Positions 53,816 to 63,169 of a stretch of DNA of 64,000 bases are shown here, one piece after another. The notes beneath the pieces were generated by a model. It saw only the letters and a list, made by a program, of their open reading frames with translations. It did no database searches and was not told where the DNA came from. This DNA is from Hyphomicrobium sp. (GTDB lineage Bacteria > Pseudomonadota > Alphaproteobacteria > Rhizobiales > Hyphomicrobiaceae). A program made the position numbers and the translations under genes. Where the stretch lies: positions 1 to 64,000 of the forward strand of contig NZ_WBUE01000018.1 in the NCBI RefSeq assembly GCF_009026145.1. Reading direction: 5' to 3'. Every line of letters starts with the position of its first letter. The stretch's first letter is position 1.

Positions 53816-54748
53816 TCAATGCAGCGATTGAACAAAAGATACGAAATCTCCAGCAGACATTTCCATTTCGTGCGTGCTTATCCGTTTCCACGCAATCATA
53901 TTGCTGCGCGCCCACGTCGCTTGCCGCTTGGCGTACTGGCGCGTCTCCGCCTGCCCGGCAGCGACCGCCTGCTCGCGCGATAGCTCGCCGGCGAGGTGGC
54001 GCAGCAGCGGACGCACCCCCAAAGCGGTCATGATCGGCAATGTCGGATCGAGCCCCAGCGCCTCGAGTTGCAGCACCTCATCGAGGGCGCCCTGCTGCAT
54101 CATCTGCACAAAGCGCGCGTCGATGCGGCGCCAAAGCTCCGCGCGCTCCACATCGACGACGAGCGGCACCGTCGCAGCAAGATCGAGTACGGGCTGGCGC
54201 GGCATCCGCTGCCACTCGGCGAGCGACAGCCCCGTGGCATCCAGCACCTCCAGCGCGCGGACGATGCGCTGCGTGTCGCCGGGCGCCAGGCGCTGCGCCA
54301 TGTCGGTATCGCGTGCGGCGAGAGCGGCGTGCACATGGGCGGCCCCCTTCTCGGCTGCTTCCGCGCGCCAATGCGCGCGCACCTCCTGCGGTATGCCGGG
54401 TATCGGGGAGAGCCCCTCGACCAGCGTCTTGAAGTAGAGGCCGGTGCCGCCGACGATGATTGGGCGCCGGCCCGCGCGTTGCGCCTCCGCGAGCGCCCCG
54501 GCGACGTCCATGGCATAGCGTCCGGCCGAGTAGCTCTCGCGGCCACTGACGAAGCCGTAAAGCGCGTGCGGTGCGCGCGCTTCCTCCTCGGGCCCCGGGC
54601 GCGCGGTCAGCACCCGCAGCTCGCGGTAGACCTGCATCGAATCGGCGTTGACGACGACGCCGCCGACATGCTCGGCGAGGCGCAGCGCCAGGCCGGATTT
54701 TCCGCTGGCGGTAGGACCGGCGATGAGTATGGGACGCATATCGCTCAT
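53816..54748 (-). CDS. miaA: tRNA dimethylallyltransferase
   Basis: Adds a dimethylallyl group to A37 of tRNAs reading UNN codons. The 310-aa protein has the P-loop IAGPTASGKSGLALRLA near 8–24, NADSMQVYRELRVLTARP near 34–51, and the substrate-channel region GGTGLYFKTLVEGLSP near 100–115. The C-terminal RQYAKRQATWARS near 275–287 is the usual tRNA-contacting motif. It is directly upstream of ilvB, as in many alphaproteobacteria. Confidence 0.96.
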   Translation of the reverse strand: MSDMRPILIAGPTASGKSGLALRLAEHVGGVVVNADSMQVYRELRVLTARPGPEEEARAPHALYGFVSGRESYSAGRYAMDVAGALAEAQRAGRRPIIVGGTGLYFKTLVEGLSPIPGIPQEVRAHWRAEAAEKGAAHVHAALAARDTDMAQRLAPGDTQRIVRALEVLDATGLSLAEWQRMPRQPVLDLAATVPLVVDVERAELWRRIDARFVQMMQQGALDEVLQLEALGLDPTLPIMTALGVRPLLRHLAGELSREQAVAAGQAETRQYAKRQATWARSNMIAWKRISTHEMEMSAGDFVSFVQSLH

Positions 54749-54798
54749 GCGCTGACACCTAGCGCAGCGCGAACGCGACAGCCATGCCCATGCCTGGA

Positions 54799-56226
54799 TC
54801 AGTAATTGACCGTCGAGCGCAGGCCGAACACCGCTGCATTCGGCACCGCGGTGGTGGGGTCCTCAGGGTCGCCCACGTGGCCGCCCGGGTTCCAGAAGTA
54901 TTGGAAATCCGGCTGCAGGGTCAGTCCCGGCATGATTTGCGCCGCGTAGCTCACCTCGAGCATGCCTTCGAAGCTCGGGATCACCGGAAATCCCTGCTCC
55001 TTGTTGTAGTCGATGATCTGCGCCGAGACGCCGGTATAGGCAAAGCCGATGCCCAGCAGGTCGTGCGGGCGCGCCGACCACACGCCGTCGAGTGTCAGGC
55101 CCGCCTCCCAATAGAGCTCGATCATGTTGCCCTCCGACGGGGCACCGATGATGCGGCCGAACACGGCGACGCCCTTGGGATCGTCATCTCCCGGCAGTCG
55201 ATAGATCATCTGATCGAGAACGAGGTAGAGGGCATGATCGTGCTCGGCCAAGACGCCGGGGACAGGCTGCAGACCGATCGGCAGGCCGGCCGATCCCGTC
55301 GCCGTCTGCTCGAAGCTGCCGTAGAGCTTCCACCCCCCGAGCTTCAGGGTTCCAGGCAGCGCGCCTTCGCCCTGGTTGTATTTGATCGCCGCCTCGATAA
55401 AGAGCAGTGGATCGTTGAGCGGAAAGTCGAGCCCGTTGGGGTTGCACTCCTGCGGCAGGTCCGCGGCGCAATCGCCAGCCGGATCGCCACTAAACACGCC
55501 GACGAGAAATCCGAGGTTGTCGGTTGGGTTGAAGGAGAGCCGCACGGCCGGCGCGGCGAGCGGATAGGCGGGACCACCGTCGGGGATGTTGATGCCCGCG
55601 ATCGCCGGCCAGCCCCAGGAAGCGTTGAGGAAGGCGCCCGCGCCTTCACTGATCAAGAATTCGCTGTCGGCGGACAGCTGCCCGAAGCGGAGCGAAAGAT
55701 GGTCGCCGAGCAGCTTCTGCTCCAGCCACAGCTCGAACAAGCGCGTCGAGGCGAATGCCTCTATGAAGCTGACAGGCATGAGAGCGCCGAGGTCGGTGGC
55801 GGTGATACTGCGGCCGTGGATCTGATAGCCGTTGGTGAAGAATGTAAGGCCATCCCAGCCGATCATCTTCTCGAGGTCGACGCTGAGCGCCACCTCGAGA
55901 CGTCCGTCATAGAAGGCCTCCTGCGCAAAGCCGCCCGTGGGATTACCGAGCACCTCGCCGATGTAGTTGATGGCGTAGGTGATGCCGCGCCCGGCCAGCG
56001 CCGAGCGGATGCCGCCAGGATCACCGAACTCACGCGGGAAACTGACGGCGATCGAGGGCTCTGGAAGCCCGGGGATACGATCGCCTTCCTGCTCGATGGT
56101 CTGCGCCATGGCCGGCTGGGCGCCAGCCCACGCCAGCACGAACAGCGCGCACGCCGAAGCGCTCCGGCGCCGCCGCCCGCCAGCCGCACCGAAGTTGTCC
56201 GCCACGCGACGCGGCTGCCGAGCCAT
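54799..56226 (-). CDS. Carbohydrate porin, OprB family
   Basis: A 475-aa outer-membrane porin. A twin-Arg/basic start leads to a signal peptide (ACALFVLAWAGAQPAMAQT). The mature part opens with the OprB-type region AGRGITYAINYIGEVLGNPTGG. Typical internal elements follow: WLEQKLLGDHLSLRFGQL, FLNASWGWPAI, and GGWKLYGSFEQ. It ends PNAAVFGLRSTVNY. The family takes up sugars in Pseudomonas; substrate here is unknown. Start at 56226 is chosen because the signal peptide fits; the frame extends to 56283. Confidence 0.9.
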   Translation of the reverse strand: MARQPRRVADNFGAAGGRRRRSASACALFVLAWAGAQPAMAQTIEQEGDRIPGLPEPSIAVSFPREFGDPGGIRSALAGRGITYAINYIGEVLGNPTGGFAQEAFYDGRLEVALSVDLEKMIGWDGLTFFTNGYQIHGRSITATDLGALMPVSFIEAFASTRLFELWLEQKLLGDHLSLRFGQLSADSEFLISEGAGAFLNASWGWPAIAGINIPDGGPAYPLAAPAVRLSFNPTDNLGFLVGVFSGDPAGDCAADLPQECNPNGLDFPLNDPLLFIEAAIKYNQGEGALPGTLKLGGWKLYGSFEQTATGSAGLPIGLQPVPGVLAEHDHALYLVLDQMIYRLPGDDDPKGVAVFGRIIGAPSEGNMIELYWEAGLTLDGVWSARPHDLLGIGFAYTGVSAQIIDYNKEQGFPVIPSFEGMLEVSYAAQIMPGLTLQPDFQYFWNPGGHVGDPEDPTTAVPNAAVFGLRSTVNY

Positions 56227-56613
56227 GCTCGCTCCCAGTTCGCCATTGCCGAGACATGCCTGGACGCCGTCCAGGCGGGGCATGCCGGGGCGTGCACACA
56301 GCTGCGAAAATTCGCACGATTCGTTTCCCCCAAACCCATATCCCCGCTGCGAGATGCTGTACGTCCACTCAGCTGCAAATAATTGTCATGAGCAGAAATA
56401 AGGTGGAGACATACGCGTGCGTCCGCGTGCGCCAGGAGCCGGCTCGGCGCCGCGGCGTCCATTGCCCGGCACGCTGCGACAGCGATTCGCGCCCCGCATG
56501 TGCAACGCGCATCGGCGCAGCGGGCTTGTCGCGCTCCACCGAAGCCGCTAGCCATTGACTTACGGTCTACGGCGACGCGGGCGTGCACCGCCACCAGCGA
56601 AGGAGAAGTGCGC
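56227..56613. other. Divergent spacer between OprB porin and CDGSH gene
   Basis: About 387 bases with an AT-rich pocket around 56370–56415 where promoters are likely. No credible gene is seen. Confidence 0.45.
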
Positions 56614-56856
56614 ATGGCAGAGGAGGCAATCGTCGCGCAGGCGGGGCCCTATCAAGTCGAGCTCAGCGAGGGAAAGCCATACTTCTACTGCCGCTGCGGA
56701 CGCTCCAAGAATCAGCCCTTCTGTGATGGCTCGCACAGCGGCACCGGCATCGAGCCGTTGCGCTTCGTCGTCGACCACACCGGCACATTCAACATTTGCG
56801 GCTGCAAACAAACGGATGACGAGCCGTTCTGCGACGGATCGCATCTTTTGCTCTAG
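56614..56856 (+). CDS. Double CDGSH iron–sulfur protein
   Basis: An 80-aa protein with two CDGSH motifs: CRCGRSKNQPFCDGSH near 26–41 and CGCKQTDDEPFCDGSH near 62–77. Each gives the three-Cys/one-His coordination of a labile 2Fe-2S cluster. Bacterial tandem CDGSH proteins are linked to iron and redox balance. The ATG at 56614 has AAGGAGAAG upstream. It precedes the liv operon by 30 bases, so it may be its first gene. Confidence 0.93.
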   Translation: MAEEAIVAQAGPYQVELSEGKPYFYCRCGRSKNQPFCDGSHSGTGIEPLRFVVDHTGTFNICGCKQTDDEPFCDGSHLLL

Positions 56857-56886
56857 AGTGCGGGAGGTTCGGCGACCGGGGGAAGC

Positions 56887-57801
56887 ATGGAATACTTCGT
56901 TCAGCAGCTGATCAACGGCCTGTCGCTCGGCGCGATATATGGACTAATCGCCATCGGCTACACGATGGTGTTCGGCATCATCGGCATGGTGAACTTCGCC
57001 CACGGCGACGTGTTCATGGTCTCCGCCTTCATCGCCCTCATCCTGTTTCTGATCCTGACGCAAATTCTGGGCGTCGGCGCGCTCGGCCTGGCACTCCTCA
57101 TCGTGCTCGTGCTCGGCATGGCGCTCACCGCGCTGTGGAGCTGGGTCATCGAGCGCATCGCCTATCGTCCCTTGGCGGGCTCGTTCCGCCTCGCGCCGCT
57201 GATCTCCGCCATCGGCATGTCGATCTTCCTGTCGAACTTCGTGCAAGTGGCGCAGGGCCCGCGCAACAAGCCGGTGCCGCCGATGCTCAACGACGTGATC
57301 AGCGTTCCCATCGGCGCCGGCTCGGTCACCATCTCGGAAAAGCAGTTCCTCATCTTTATCGTCACCGCGGTGCTGCTCGTCGCCTTCTGGGCGCTCGTGC
57401 AGAAGACCAAGCTCGGCCGCGCCCAGCGCGCCTGCGAGCAGGACCGGCGCATGGCCGCCCTGATCGGCGTCGACGTCAATCGCACCGTGTCGCTAACGTT
57501 CGTCGTCGGCGGCGCGCTCGCCGCCGTCGCCGGACTGATGTTCATGACCTACTATGGCGTCGTCAATTTCAGCGACGGCTTCACCCCGGGCGTCAAAGCC
57601 TTCACCGCGGCGGTGCTCGGCGGCATCGGCTCGCTGCCCGGCGCGGTCATCGGCGGCCTGCTCATCGGGCTCATCGAGACTATGTGGTCGGCGTACTTTT
57701 CGATCGACTATAAGGACGTCGCGGCGTTTTCCATCCTCGCCGTCACGTTGATCTTCATGCCGTCCGGCCTGCTCGGCCGACCCGATGTCGAGAAGGTTTG
57801 A
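56887..57801 (+). CDS. livH: Branched-chain amino-acid ABC transporter permease LivH
   Basis: A 304-aa inner-membrane permease with about eight membrane spans. The LivH signature INGLSLGAIYGLIAIGYTMV is near 9–28, MVNFAHGDVFM near 36–46, and GGIGSLPGAVIGGLLIGLIE near 243–262. It pairs with LivM to form the channel. The start has a GGGGGAAG site. It is followed by livM after three bases. Confidence 0.95.
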   Translation: MEYFVQQLINGLSLGAIYGLIAIGYTMVFGIIGMVNFAHGDVFMVSAFIALILFLILTQILGVGALGLALLIVLVLGMALTALWSWVIERIAYRPLAGSFRLAPLISAIGMSIFLSNFVQVAQGPRNKPVPPMLNDVISVPIGAGSVTISEKQFLIFIVTAVLLVAFWALVQKTKLGRAQRACEQDRRMAALIGVDVNRTVSLTFVVGGALAAVAGLMFMTYYGVVNFSDGFTPGVKAFTAAVLGGIGSLPGAVIGGLLIGLIETMWSAYFSIDYKDVAAFSILAVTLIFMPSGLLGRPDVEKV

Positions 57802-57804
57802 TCC

Positions 57805-59208
57805 ATGAGCGCGGGCAGCCAGGGCGGGCTGCCGCCCGTATCGGCCGCAATTCTGACGGCCGCCAAGGACGCAGCCGTTTGGGCGCTCGTCGCACTCGGA
57901 CTGTGCTTCCCGCTCATCGCCTTCCGCACCGAGCGCGACCTCTCCCTGCAGACGGTGCTCGAGGCGCGGCCGCTGCTCGTAGCGCTGATCGTCGCTGCGG
58001 TATTTCTGGGCCGGCTCCTGTGGCGCCTCTATGCGCACCCCACGCGGCCACGGCGCGTGCTCTTTCCGCCCCTCGATCTATCCGATCATCACAAGGTCTG
58101 GCTGCCGCGCGCCGGCCTTGCCGTGCTGCTGCTGTTCCCGTTCCTCGCCTTGCTGCTGACCGGGCAGGGCGGCGCGGTGAAATGGATCGATAATTTCGGT
58201 GTGCAGATCCTCATCTACGTGATGCTCGCCTGGGGCCTCAACATTGTCGTCGGCCTCGCCGGGCTGCTCGACCTCGGCTATGTCGCGTTCTATGCCGTCG
58301 GCGCCTACGCCTATGCCATCATCGCCACCTATGTGATCCCGGCGACCGTCCCCGTGCTCGGGCCGTGGGCGTTCTGGATCTGCCTGCCCATCGCCGGCAT
58401 CCTCGCCGCCTTCTGGGGCTTGATGCTCGGCTTCCCGGTGCTGCGCCTGCGCGGCGATTACCTCGCCATCGTCACACTGGCGTTCGGCGAGATCATCCGC
58501 CTCGTGCTCATCAACTGGGTCGACCTCACCAACGGCAACGTCGGCATCCAGACGCCGCGCATCACGTTCTTCGGGCTCCCCTTCGGCTCGCGCACCGGCG
58601 AGACGACGTTTGCCGACGTGTTCCACCTGCCCGGCTCGACGACCGTGCACCGCTCGATCTTTCTCTATTACGTCATCCTGGCACTGGCGCTGCTGGTCGC
58701 GTTCGTGACCCAGCGCATGCGCAGGTTGCCGATCGGGCGCGCGTGGGAAGCCTTGCGCGAGGACGAGATCGCCTGCCGCTCGCTCGGCATCAACACCGTC
58801 AACACCAAGCTCACCGCCTTCGCCATGGGCGCGCTGTTCGGCGGGCTCGCCGGCGCCTTCTTCGGGGCCCGCCAGGGCTTCGTCAATCCGCGCTCGTTCG
58901 AGTTCATGGAATCGGCGACGATCCTCGCCATCGTCGTGCTCGGCGGCATGGGCTCGCTGGTCGGCGTCGCCGTGGCCGCCGTCGCCATCATCGGCGGCAT
59001 CGAGCTGTTGCGCGAGCTCGACTGGCTCAAGTCCATCTTCGGCCCCGACTTCGACCCCGGCCAATACCGCATGCTCATCTTCGGCTTCGCCATGGTGCTG
59101 ATGATGGTGTGGCGCCCGCGCGGCCTCATCGCCTCGCGCGAGCCCTCCATCGCGCTGCACGAGGCCAAGGCTGTCTCCGGCGCCCACGTCAAGGAAGGGC
59201 ACGGCTGA
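57805..59208 (+). CDS. livM: Branched-chain amino-acid ABC transporter permease LivM
   Basis: A 467-aa permease. A long N-terminal extension of about 110 residues carries two or three extra membrane spans (as in E. coli LivM), then the LivM core with WGLNIVVGLAGLLDLGYVAFYAVGAYAYA near 144–172 (conserved parts NIVVGLAGLLDLGYVAF). GDYLAIVTLAFGEIIRLV lies near 215–232 and EDEIACRSLGINTVNTKL near 318–335. Its TGA overlaps the livG start as TGATG. Confidence 0.94.
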   Translation: MSAGSQGGLPPVSAAILTAAKDAAVWALVALGLCFPLIAFRTERDLSLQTVLEARPLLVALIVAAVFLGRLLWRLYAHPTRPRRVLFPPLDLSDHHKVWLPRAGLAVLLLFPFLALLLTGQGGAVKWIDNFGVQILIYVMLAWGLNIVVGLAGLLDLGYVAFYAVGAYAYAIIATYVIPATVPVLGPWAFWICLPIAGILAAFWGLMLGFPVLRLRGDYLAIVTLAFGEIIRLVLINWVDLTNGNVGIQTPRITFFGLPFGSRTGETTFADVFHLPGSTTVHRSIFLYYVILALALLVAFVTQRMRRLPIGRAWEALREDEIACRSLGINTVNTKLTAFAMGALFGGLAGAFFGARQGFVNPRSFEFMESATILAIVVLGGMGSLVGVAVAAVAIIGGIELLRELDWLKSIFGPDFDPGQYRMLIFGFAMVLMMVWRPRGLIASREPSIALHEAKAVSGAHVKEGHG

Positions 59209-60128
59209 TGCGCTGGCTGCGCGACCCGCTGCTCGTCGTCGAGGGCCTCACCATGCGCTTCGGCGGTCTTGTCGCCGTGCGCGATCTGTCGTTCTCGGTC
59301 GGCCGCGGCGACATCACCGCGCTCATCGGTCCGAACGGCGCCGGTAAGACCACCGTGTTCAACTGCATAACCGGCTTCTACAGGCCGACGAGTGGGCTTA
59401 TGGCGCTGTCGACCGGCGCCCCCATCGAGGCGGAAGCCGTCGCCCAGCTCACCGCCTCGAGCCGCCGCTACGCGTGCCGCGATGGTCGTATGGGGAGCGA
59501 CGGGCTCTTCCTGCTCGAGCGCATGCCGGACTTCGAGATCGCGCGGCGCGCGCGCGTCGCCCGCACGTTTCAGAACATCCGCCTGTTTCCCGGCATGACG
59601 GCGCTGGAGAACCTAATCGTCGCGCAGCACAATCCGCTGATGCACGCGTCCGGATGGTCGCTGCTCGGCCTCCTCGGCGCGCCCAGCTACGCGCAGGCGG
59701 AGAAGGCGGCGGTCAATATGGCGCGCTACTGGCTCGACCGCATCGAGCTGACGCACCGCGCCGACGACGCGGCGGGCTCGCTGCCCTATGGCGATCAGCG
59801 CCGCCTCGAGATTGCGCGCGCCATGTGCACCGACCCGGTCCTGCTTTGCCTCGACGAGCCGGCCGCCGGGCTCAATCCGCGCGAGAGCACGGCGCTCAAT
59901 ACGCTGCTGCGCGCCATTCGCGACGAGCACGCCACCTCCATCCTGCTCATCGAGCACGACATGTCGGTGGTCATGGAGATCTCCGACCACGTCATCGTGC
60001 TCGAATATGGCTTGCGCATCTCCGACGGCACGCCGGACAGCGTGCGCAACGATCCCAAAGTCGTGGCGGCATACCTCGGCGTCGAGGATGAGGAAGTCGC
60101 ACGCGCCGAGGCGGAGGTGGGCTTATGA
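59208..60128 (+). CDS. livG: Branched-chain amino-acid ABC transporter ATP-binding protein LivG
   Basis: A 306-aa ABC ATPase. Walker A GPNGAGKTT is near 41–49, the Q-loop FQNIRLF near 123, a signature LPYGDQRRLEIARAM near 191–205, and Walker B CLDEPAAGLNP near 215–225. Compared with E. coli LivG (255 aa) there is an insertion of roughly 30 residues before the Q-loop (LTASSRRYACRDGRMGSDG and following). The ABC signature reads YGDQR as usual for LivG. It is coupled to livM (TGATG) and livF (ATGA). Confidence 0.94.
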   Translation: MRWLRDPLLVVEGLTMRFGGLVAVRDLSFSVGRGDITALIGPNGAGKTTVFNCITGFYRPTSGLMALSTGAPIEAEAVAQLTASSRRYACRDGRMGSDGLFLLERMPDFEIARRARVARTFQNIRLFPGMTALENLIVAQHNPLMHASGWSLLGLLGAPSYAQAEKAAVNMARYWLDRIELTHRADDAAGSLPYGDQRRLEIARAMCTDPVLLCLDEPAAGLNPRESTALNTLLRAIRDEHATSILLIEHDMSVVMEISDHVIVLEYGLRISDGTPDSVRNDPKVVAAYLGVEDEEVARAEAEVGL

Positions 60129-60850
60129 CCGCGCCGCTTCTGTCGCTGCACGGCGTCACCGCCTGCTACGGCAATATCGCCGCCCTGCACGACGTTGGTC
60201 TCGATGTGCCGGCCGGTGAGATCGTCACGCTCATCGGCGCCAATGGGGCCGGCAAGTCGACCTTGATGATGACGATCTTCGGCAACCCGCGCGCGCGCGA
60301 TGGACGCATCCTGTTCGAGGGGCGCGACATCACGCAAATGCCGACGCACGAGATCGCCCGCCTCGGCCTGGCGCAATCGCCGGAGGGGCGGCGCATCTTC
60401 GGCCGCATGACGGTCGAGGAGAACCTGCGCATGGGCGCCGAGTTCGCCGGGCATGGCGATTACGAGCGCGAGCTCGCACACGTCACGGCGATCTTTCCGC
60501 GCCTGCGCGAGCGCCTCAGCCAGCGCGGCGGCACGCTATCGGGTGGCGAGCAGCAGATGCTGGCCATCGCGCGCGCCCTGATGAGCCGGCCCAAGCTCCT
60601 GTTGCTCGATGAGCCTTCGCTCGGCCTTGCTCCGCTCATCGTCAAGCAGATCTTCCAGGTGATCGCCGACCTCAATGCCCGCGAAAAACTCACGGTGTTC
60701 CTCGTCGAGCAGAACGCGTTCCATGCCCTGCGCCTCGCCCACCGCGCGTACGTCATGGTCAATGGCGCCATCACGCTGCGCGGCACCGGCCAGGAGCTGC
60801 TGGCGAGCCCCGAGGTCCGCGCCGCCTATCTCGAAGGTGGACGCCGCTAG
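60125..60850 (+). CDS. livF: Branched-chain amino-acid ABC transporter ATP-binding protein LivF
   Basis: A 241-aa ABC ATPase. Walker A GANGAGKSTLM is near 37–47, the Q-loop LAQSPEGRRIFGRMTVEENL near 82–101, signature LSGGEQQMLAIARALMSRP near 138–156, and Walker B LLLLDEPSLGLAP near 158–170. Its ATG overlaps the livG stop. It forms the heterodimeric motor with LivG. Confidence 0.95.
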   Translation: MTAPLLSLHGVTACYGNIAALHDVGLDVPAGEIVTLIGANGAGKSTLMMTIFGNPRARDGRILFEGRDITQMPTHEIARLGLAQSPEGRRIFGRMTVEENLRMGAEFAGHGDYERELAHVTAIFPRLRERLSQRGGTLSGGEQQMLAIARALMSRPKLLLLDEPSLGLAPLIVKQIFQVIADLNAREKLTVFLVEQNAFHALRLAHRAYVMVNGAITLRGTGQELLASPEVRAAYLEGGRR

Positions 60851-60868
60851 TGTGATGGAACGGATGCG

Positions 60869-61246
60869 ATGAGCTTCTACGACACCGGCGCCAACGGCCC
60901 CTGGATCTTCCTGTTGGTGACCGTGCTCATGGGCGGCTCGGCCGCGCATGCCACCGGCTCGGCCATCGCATCCACCTGGCGCCCATCCTGGCAAGTGCTG
61001 GGGGCGGCGCTGCTGCTCACGTTGGCGGTTCGCTTCTTTCACTACGCCCTGTTTCACGAGACGCTGCTTTCGCTGAAGAATTTCATCGTCGACTACATCG
61101 TGGTCGTGACCGCCTGCGCTTGGGGCTATCGCATGACGCGCGTGCGCCAAATGGTGGAGCAGTATCCGTGGGCATACGAGCGCGCCGGATTGTTCTGGTG
61201 GCGGCGCCGGCGGGAGTCGCCGACGCAAACGACCCCGCGGGGATGA
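60869..61246 (+). CDS. DUF6867-type membrane protein of liv operons
   Basis: A 125-aa inner-membrane protein with three hydrophobic spans (about 11–33, 42–60 and 72–90). It contains GGSAAHATGSAIASTWRPSW near 22–41 and RFFHYALFHE near 56–65. It resembles the small uncharacterised proteins (DUF6867) found within branched-chain amino-acid transporter operons of Hyphomicrobiales; I assign that family from memory. It lies between livF and the binding-protein gene on the same strand. Its contribution to transport is unknown. Confidence 0.75.
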   Translation: MSFYDTGANGPWIFLLVTVLMGGSAAHATGSAIASTWRPSWQVLGAALLLTLAVRFFHYALFHETLLSLKNFIVDYIVVVTACAWGYRMTRVRQMVEQYPWAYERAGLFWWRRRRESPTQTTPRG

Positions 61247-61326
61247 CTTTTGCCCCAATTCGGACGAACATGCGCACCATTGCCCGCCGCGCTCCCGCGC
61301 GCCCGTCGTCAGCACGAGAGGACCTC

Positions 61327-62451
61327 ATGAAATCAGCAGCGACCCTTGCAGCCCTGGCGCTCGCCTTCGCCGCCTTGTTCGCCGGCTGCGACAGTGGACC
61401 GGAGAAGCTGAAAATGGGCGTCGCCGGGCCGATGACCGGGACTGATGCGGCCTTCGGTGCGCAGCTGAAGAACGGGGTCGAGCAAGCCGTCGCCGACATC
61501 AACGCGGCAGGCGGCATCAATGGCCAGCAGATCGAGCTGTTCGTCGGCGACGACGCGGCCGATCCGCGCCAGGGGGTCTCGGTCGCCAACAACTTCCTCG
61601 GCGAAGGCGTCCATTTTGTCGTCGGACACTTCAACTCCGGCGTCTCCATGCCGGCGTCCGAAGTCTACGTCGACAACGGCATCCTGATGATCACGCCCGC
61701 CTCCACCAACCCGATGGTGACCGACCGCAAGCTCTGGAACGTGTTCCGCACCTGCGGCCGCGACGATCAGCAGGGCGCCGTCGCCGGCAAGTACATCGCC
61801 GACAACTTGAAGGACAAGAAGGTGGCGGTTGTCCACGACAAGACGACGTACGGCAAAGGTCTTGCCGACGAGACGAAGAAGGCGATGAACAATCTCGGCG
61901 TGACCGAGGTGCTCTACGAAGGCGTTAGTGCCGGCGAGAAGGACTTCACCGCCCTCGTCTCCAAGCTGAAGAACGCCGGCGTTGAGGTGCTGTATTGGGG
62001 CGGCGTGCACACTGCCGGGGGCTTGGTGCTGCGGCAGATGCGCGATCAGGGCGTCGGCGCCCTCTTCATGTCCGGCGACGGCATCGCCAGCGACGAGTTC
62101 GCCGCCATCGCCGGGCCCGGCGCCGAAGGCACGCTGATGACGTTCGGTCCCGACCCGCAGAAGCGCCCCGAGGCAAAGGAGATCATCGAGAAGTTCGAGG
62201 CGCGCGAATACAAGCCCGAAGCCTATACGCTGTACAGCTACGCCGCGGTGCAGATCCTCAAGCAGGCGATCGAGGCAACGCAATCGACCGACCCCAAGAC
62301 GGTGGCCGCCTACATGCGCACCGGAGTGACGTTCAACACCGTGATCGGCGACATCGCCTTCGACGAAAAGGGCGACATCAAGCAGGTCGCCTACGTGATG
62401 TACACGTGGCTGAAGCAGCCGGACGGGCGCCTCACCTACGTGCAGAACTAG
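61327..62451 (+). CDS. livK: Branched-chain amino-acid ABC transporter substrate-binding protein
   Basis: A 374-aa type I periplasmic binding protein. The signal region ends LFAGCDSG, a lipobox-like site, so it may be a lipoprotein. The mature part opens LKMGVAGPMTGTDAAFGAQL. It has NAAGGINGQQIELFVGDDAADP near 59–80 (conserved parts AAGGINGQQIEL), VVGHFNSGVSMPASEVY near 98–114, and a KTTYGKGLADE hinge near 176. It is last in the operon CDGSH–livHMGF–DUF6867–livK and completes the transporter. The start at 61327 is set by the signal peptide. Confidence 0.94.
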   Translation: MKSAATLAALALAFAALFAGCDSGPEKLKMGVAGPMTGTDAAFGAQLKNGVEQAVADINAAGGINGQQIELFVGDDAADPRQGVSVANNFLGEGVHFVVGHFNSGVSMPASEVYVDNGILMITPASTNPMVTDRKLWNVFRTCGRDDQQGAVAGKYIADNLKDKKVAVVHDKTTYGKGLADETKKAMNNLGVTEVLYEGVSAGEKDFTALVSKLKNAGVEVLYWGGVHTAGGLVLRQMRDQGVGALFMSGDGIASDEFAAIAGPGAEGTLMTFGPDPQKRPEAKEIIEKFEAREYKPEAYTLYSYAAVQILKQAIEATQSTDPKTVAAYMRTGVTFNTVIGDIAFDEKGDIKQVAYVMYTWLKQPDGRLTYVQN

Positions 62452-62470
62452 CGCGAAATAGCAGGCCCAT

Positions 62471-62495
62471 ACAGCGGCGTGCATCGCGCCGCTGT
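62471..62495 (+). terminator. Terminator-like hairpin after the liv operon
   Basis: A perfect 9-bp stem (ACAGCGGCG, 62471–62479; complement 62487–62495) with a 7-base loop, followed by CCTCGTTCT, lies 19 bases after the binding-protein stop. Confidence 0.6.
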
Positions 62496-62536
62496 CCTCG
62501 TTCTATCGAGTGAGCCGTGGACGGCTGGGAGTGTGA

Positions 62537-62737
62537 TCAATCGCGGCCTTGCGAAGCGGCCATGCACTCCGCAACGAGACGCTTCTCGATCAGTGCCAGA
62601 TCGTCCGGCACCTTGATGCCCGCCTGACGATACCCGCGGATCTTGGCTTGCACCTTGGCGTAGCATTCGCGTGGATCGTCAGTCTGCTCGAGCTCGGAGT
62701 TGAGCTGGGCAATTTCTCCTTGCATTTGGTTCGACAT
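62537..62737 (-). CDS. Small helical protein of unknown function
   Basis: A 66-aa protein starting MSNQMQGEIAQLNSELEQ, with a heptad-like N-terminal helix. DDPRECYAKVQAKI and VPDDLALIEKRLVAECMAASQGR follow. I recall similar short proteins in Hyphomicrobiales genomes, none characterised. The ATG at 62737 follows GAGGGC by about 15 bases; an upstream in-frame ATG at 62761 is possible. It converges on the liv operon. Confidence 0.6.
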   Translation of the reverse strand: MSNQMQGEIAQLNSELEQTDDPRECYAKVQAKIRGYRQAGIKVPDDLALIEKRLVAECMAASQGRD

Positions 62738-63169
62738 TACGCGGCCTTTGCCCTCAATCATTTCCTGCCTTCGTGCGCCCGGTAAGCCGGGTCGTATCGA
62801 TCACCGATATAAGAGTCTGTTGGCATGCCCTAAGTAACTTTTCGTTTCACTTACGCAGTATCAAGAGTAGAGCGCTGACTTCAGTGGCTAACGTGACAAT
62901 GTGCCCACAGTCACCACTGATGCAGCGCAGCGTAAGCGCCCGCCGATTGTGGCAATATCTGGTTCGCGCAGTGGCGTTGTTGATCGAGGTCAAGCGACTC
63001 TTGTGTGCGTTGCAGCAACGGCATGCTGCATGTGGACTTTCCGCCCGCTCTCGCCTCGCTCGATCGCGACCACCGAGTAATGCCGCCCCAATTGAGCAGC
63101 AGTCGCTAGCGATTGAAGCCTGGGGCCCGCGTCTGCTAGGGCTCCGCTTCCCCTCCGCGAGGCCACCAC
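62738..63169. other. Spacer upstream of purB
   Basis: About 432 bases with lower GC than neighbours, which should hold the divergent promoters of the small helical protein and purB. The longer open frames here (for example 62773–63249) have poor composition and run across purB's start in another frame, so I call none. Confidence 0.5.
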
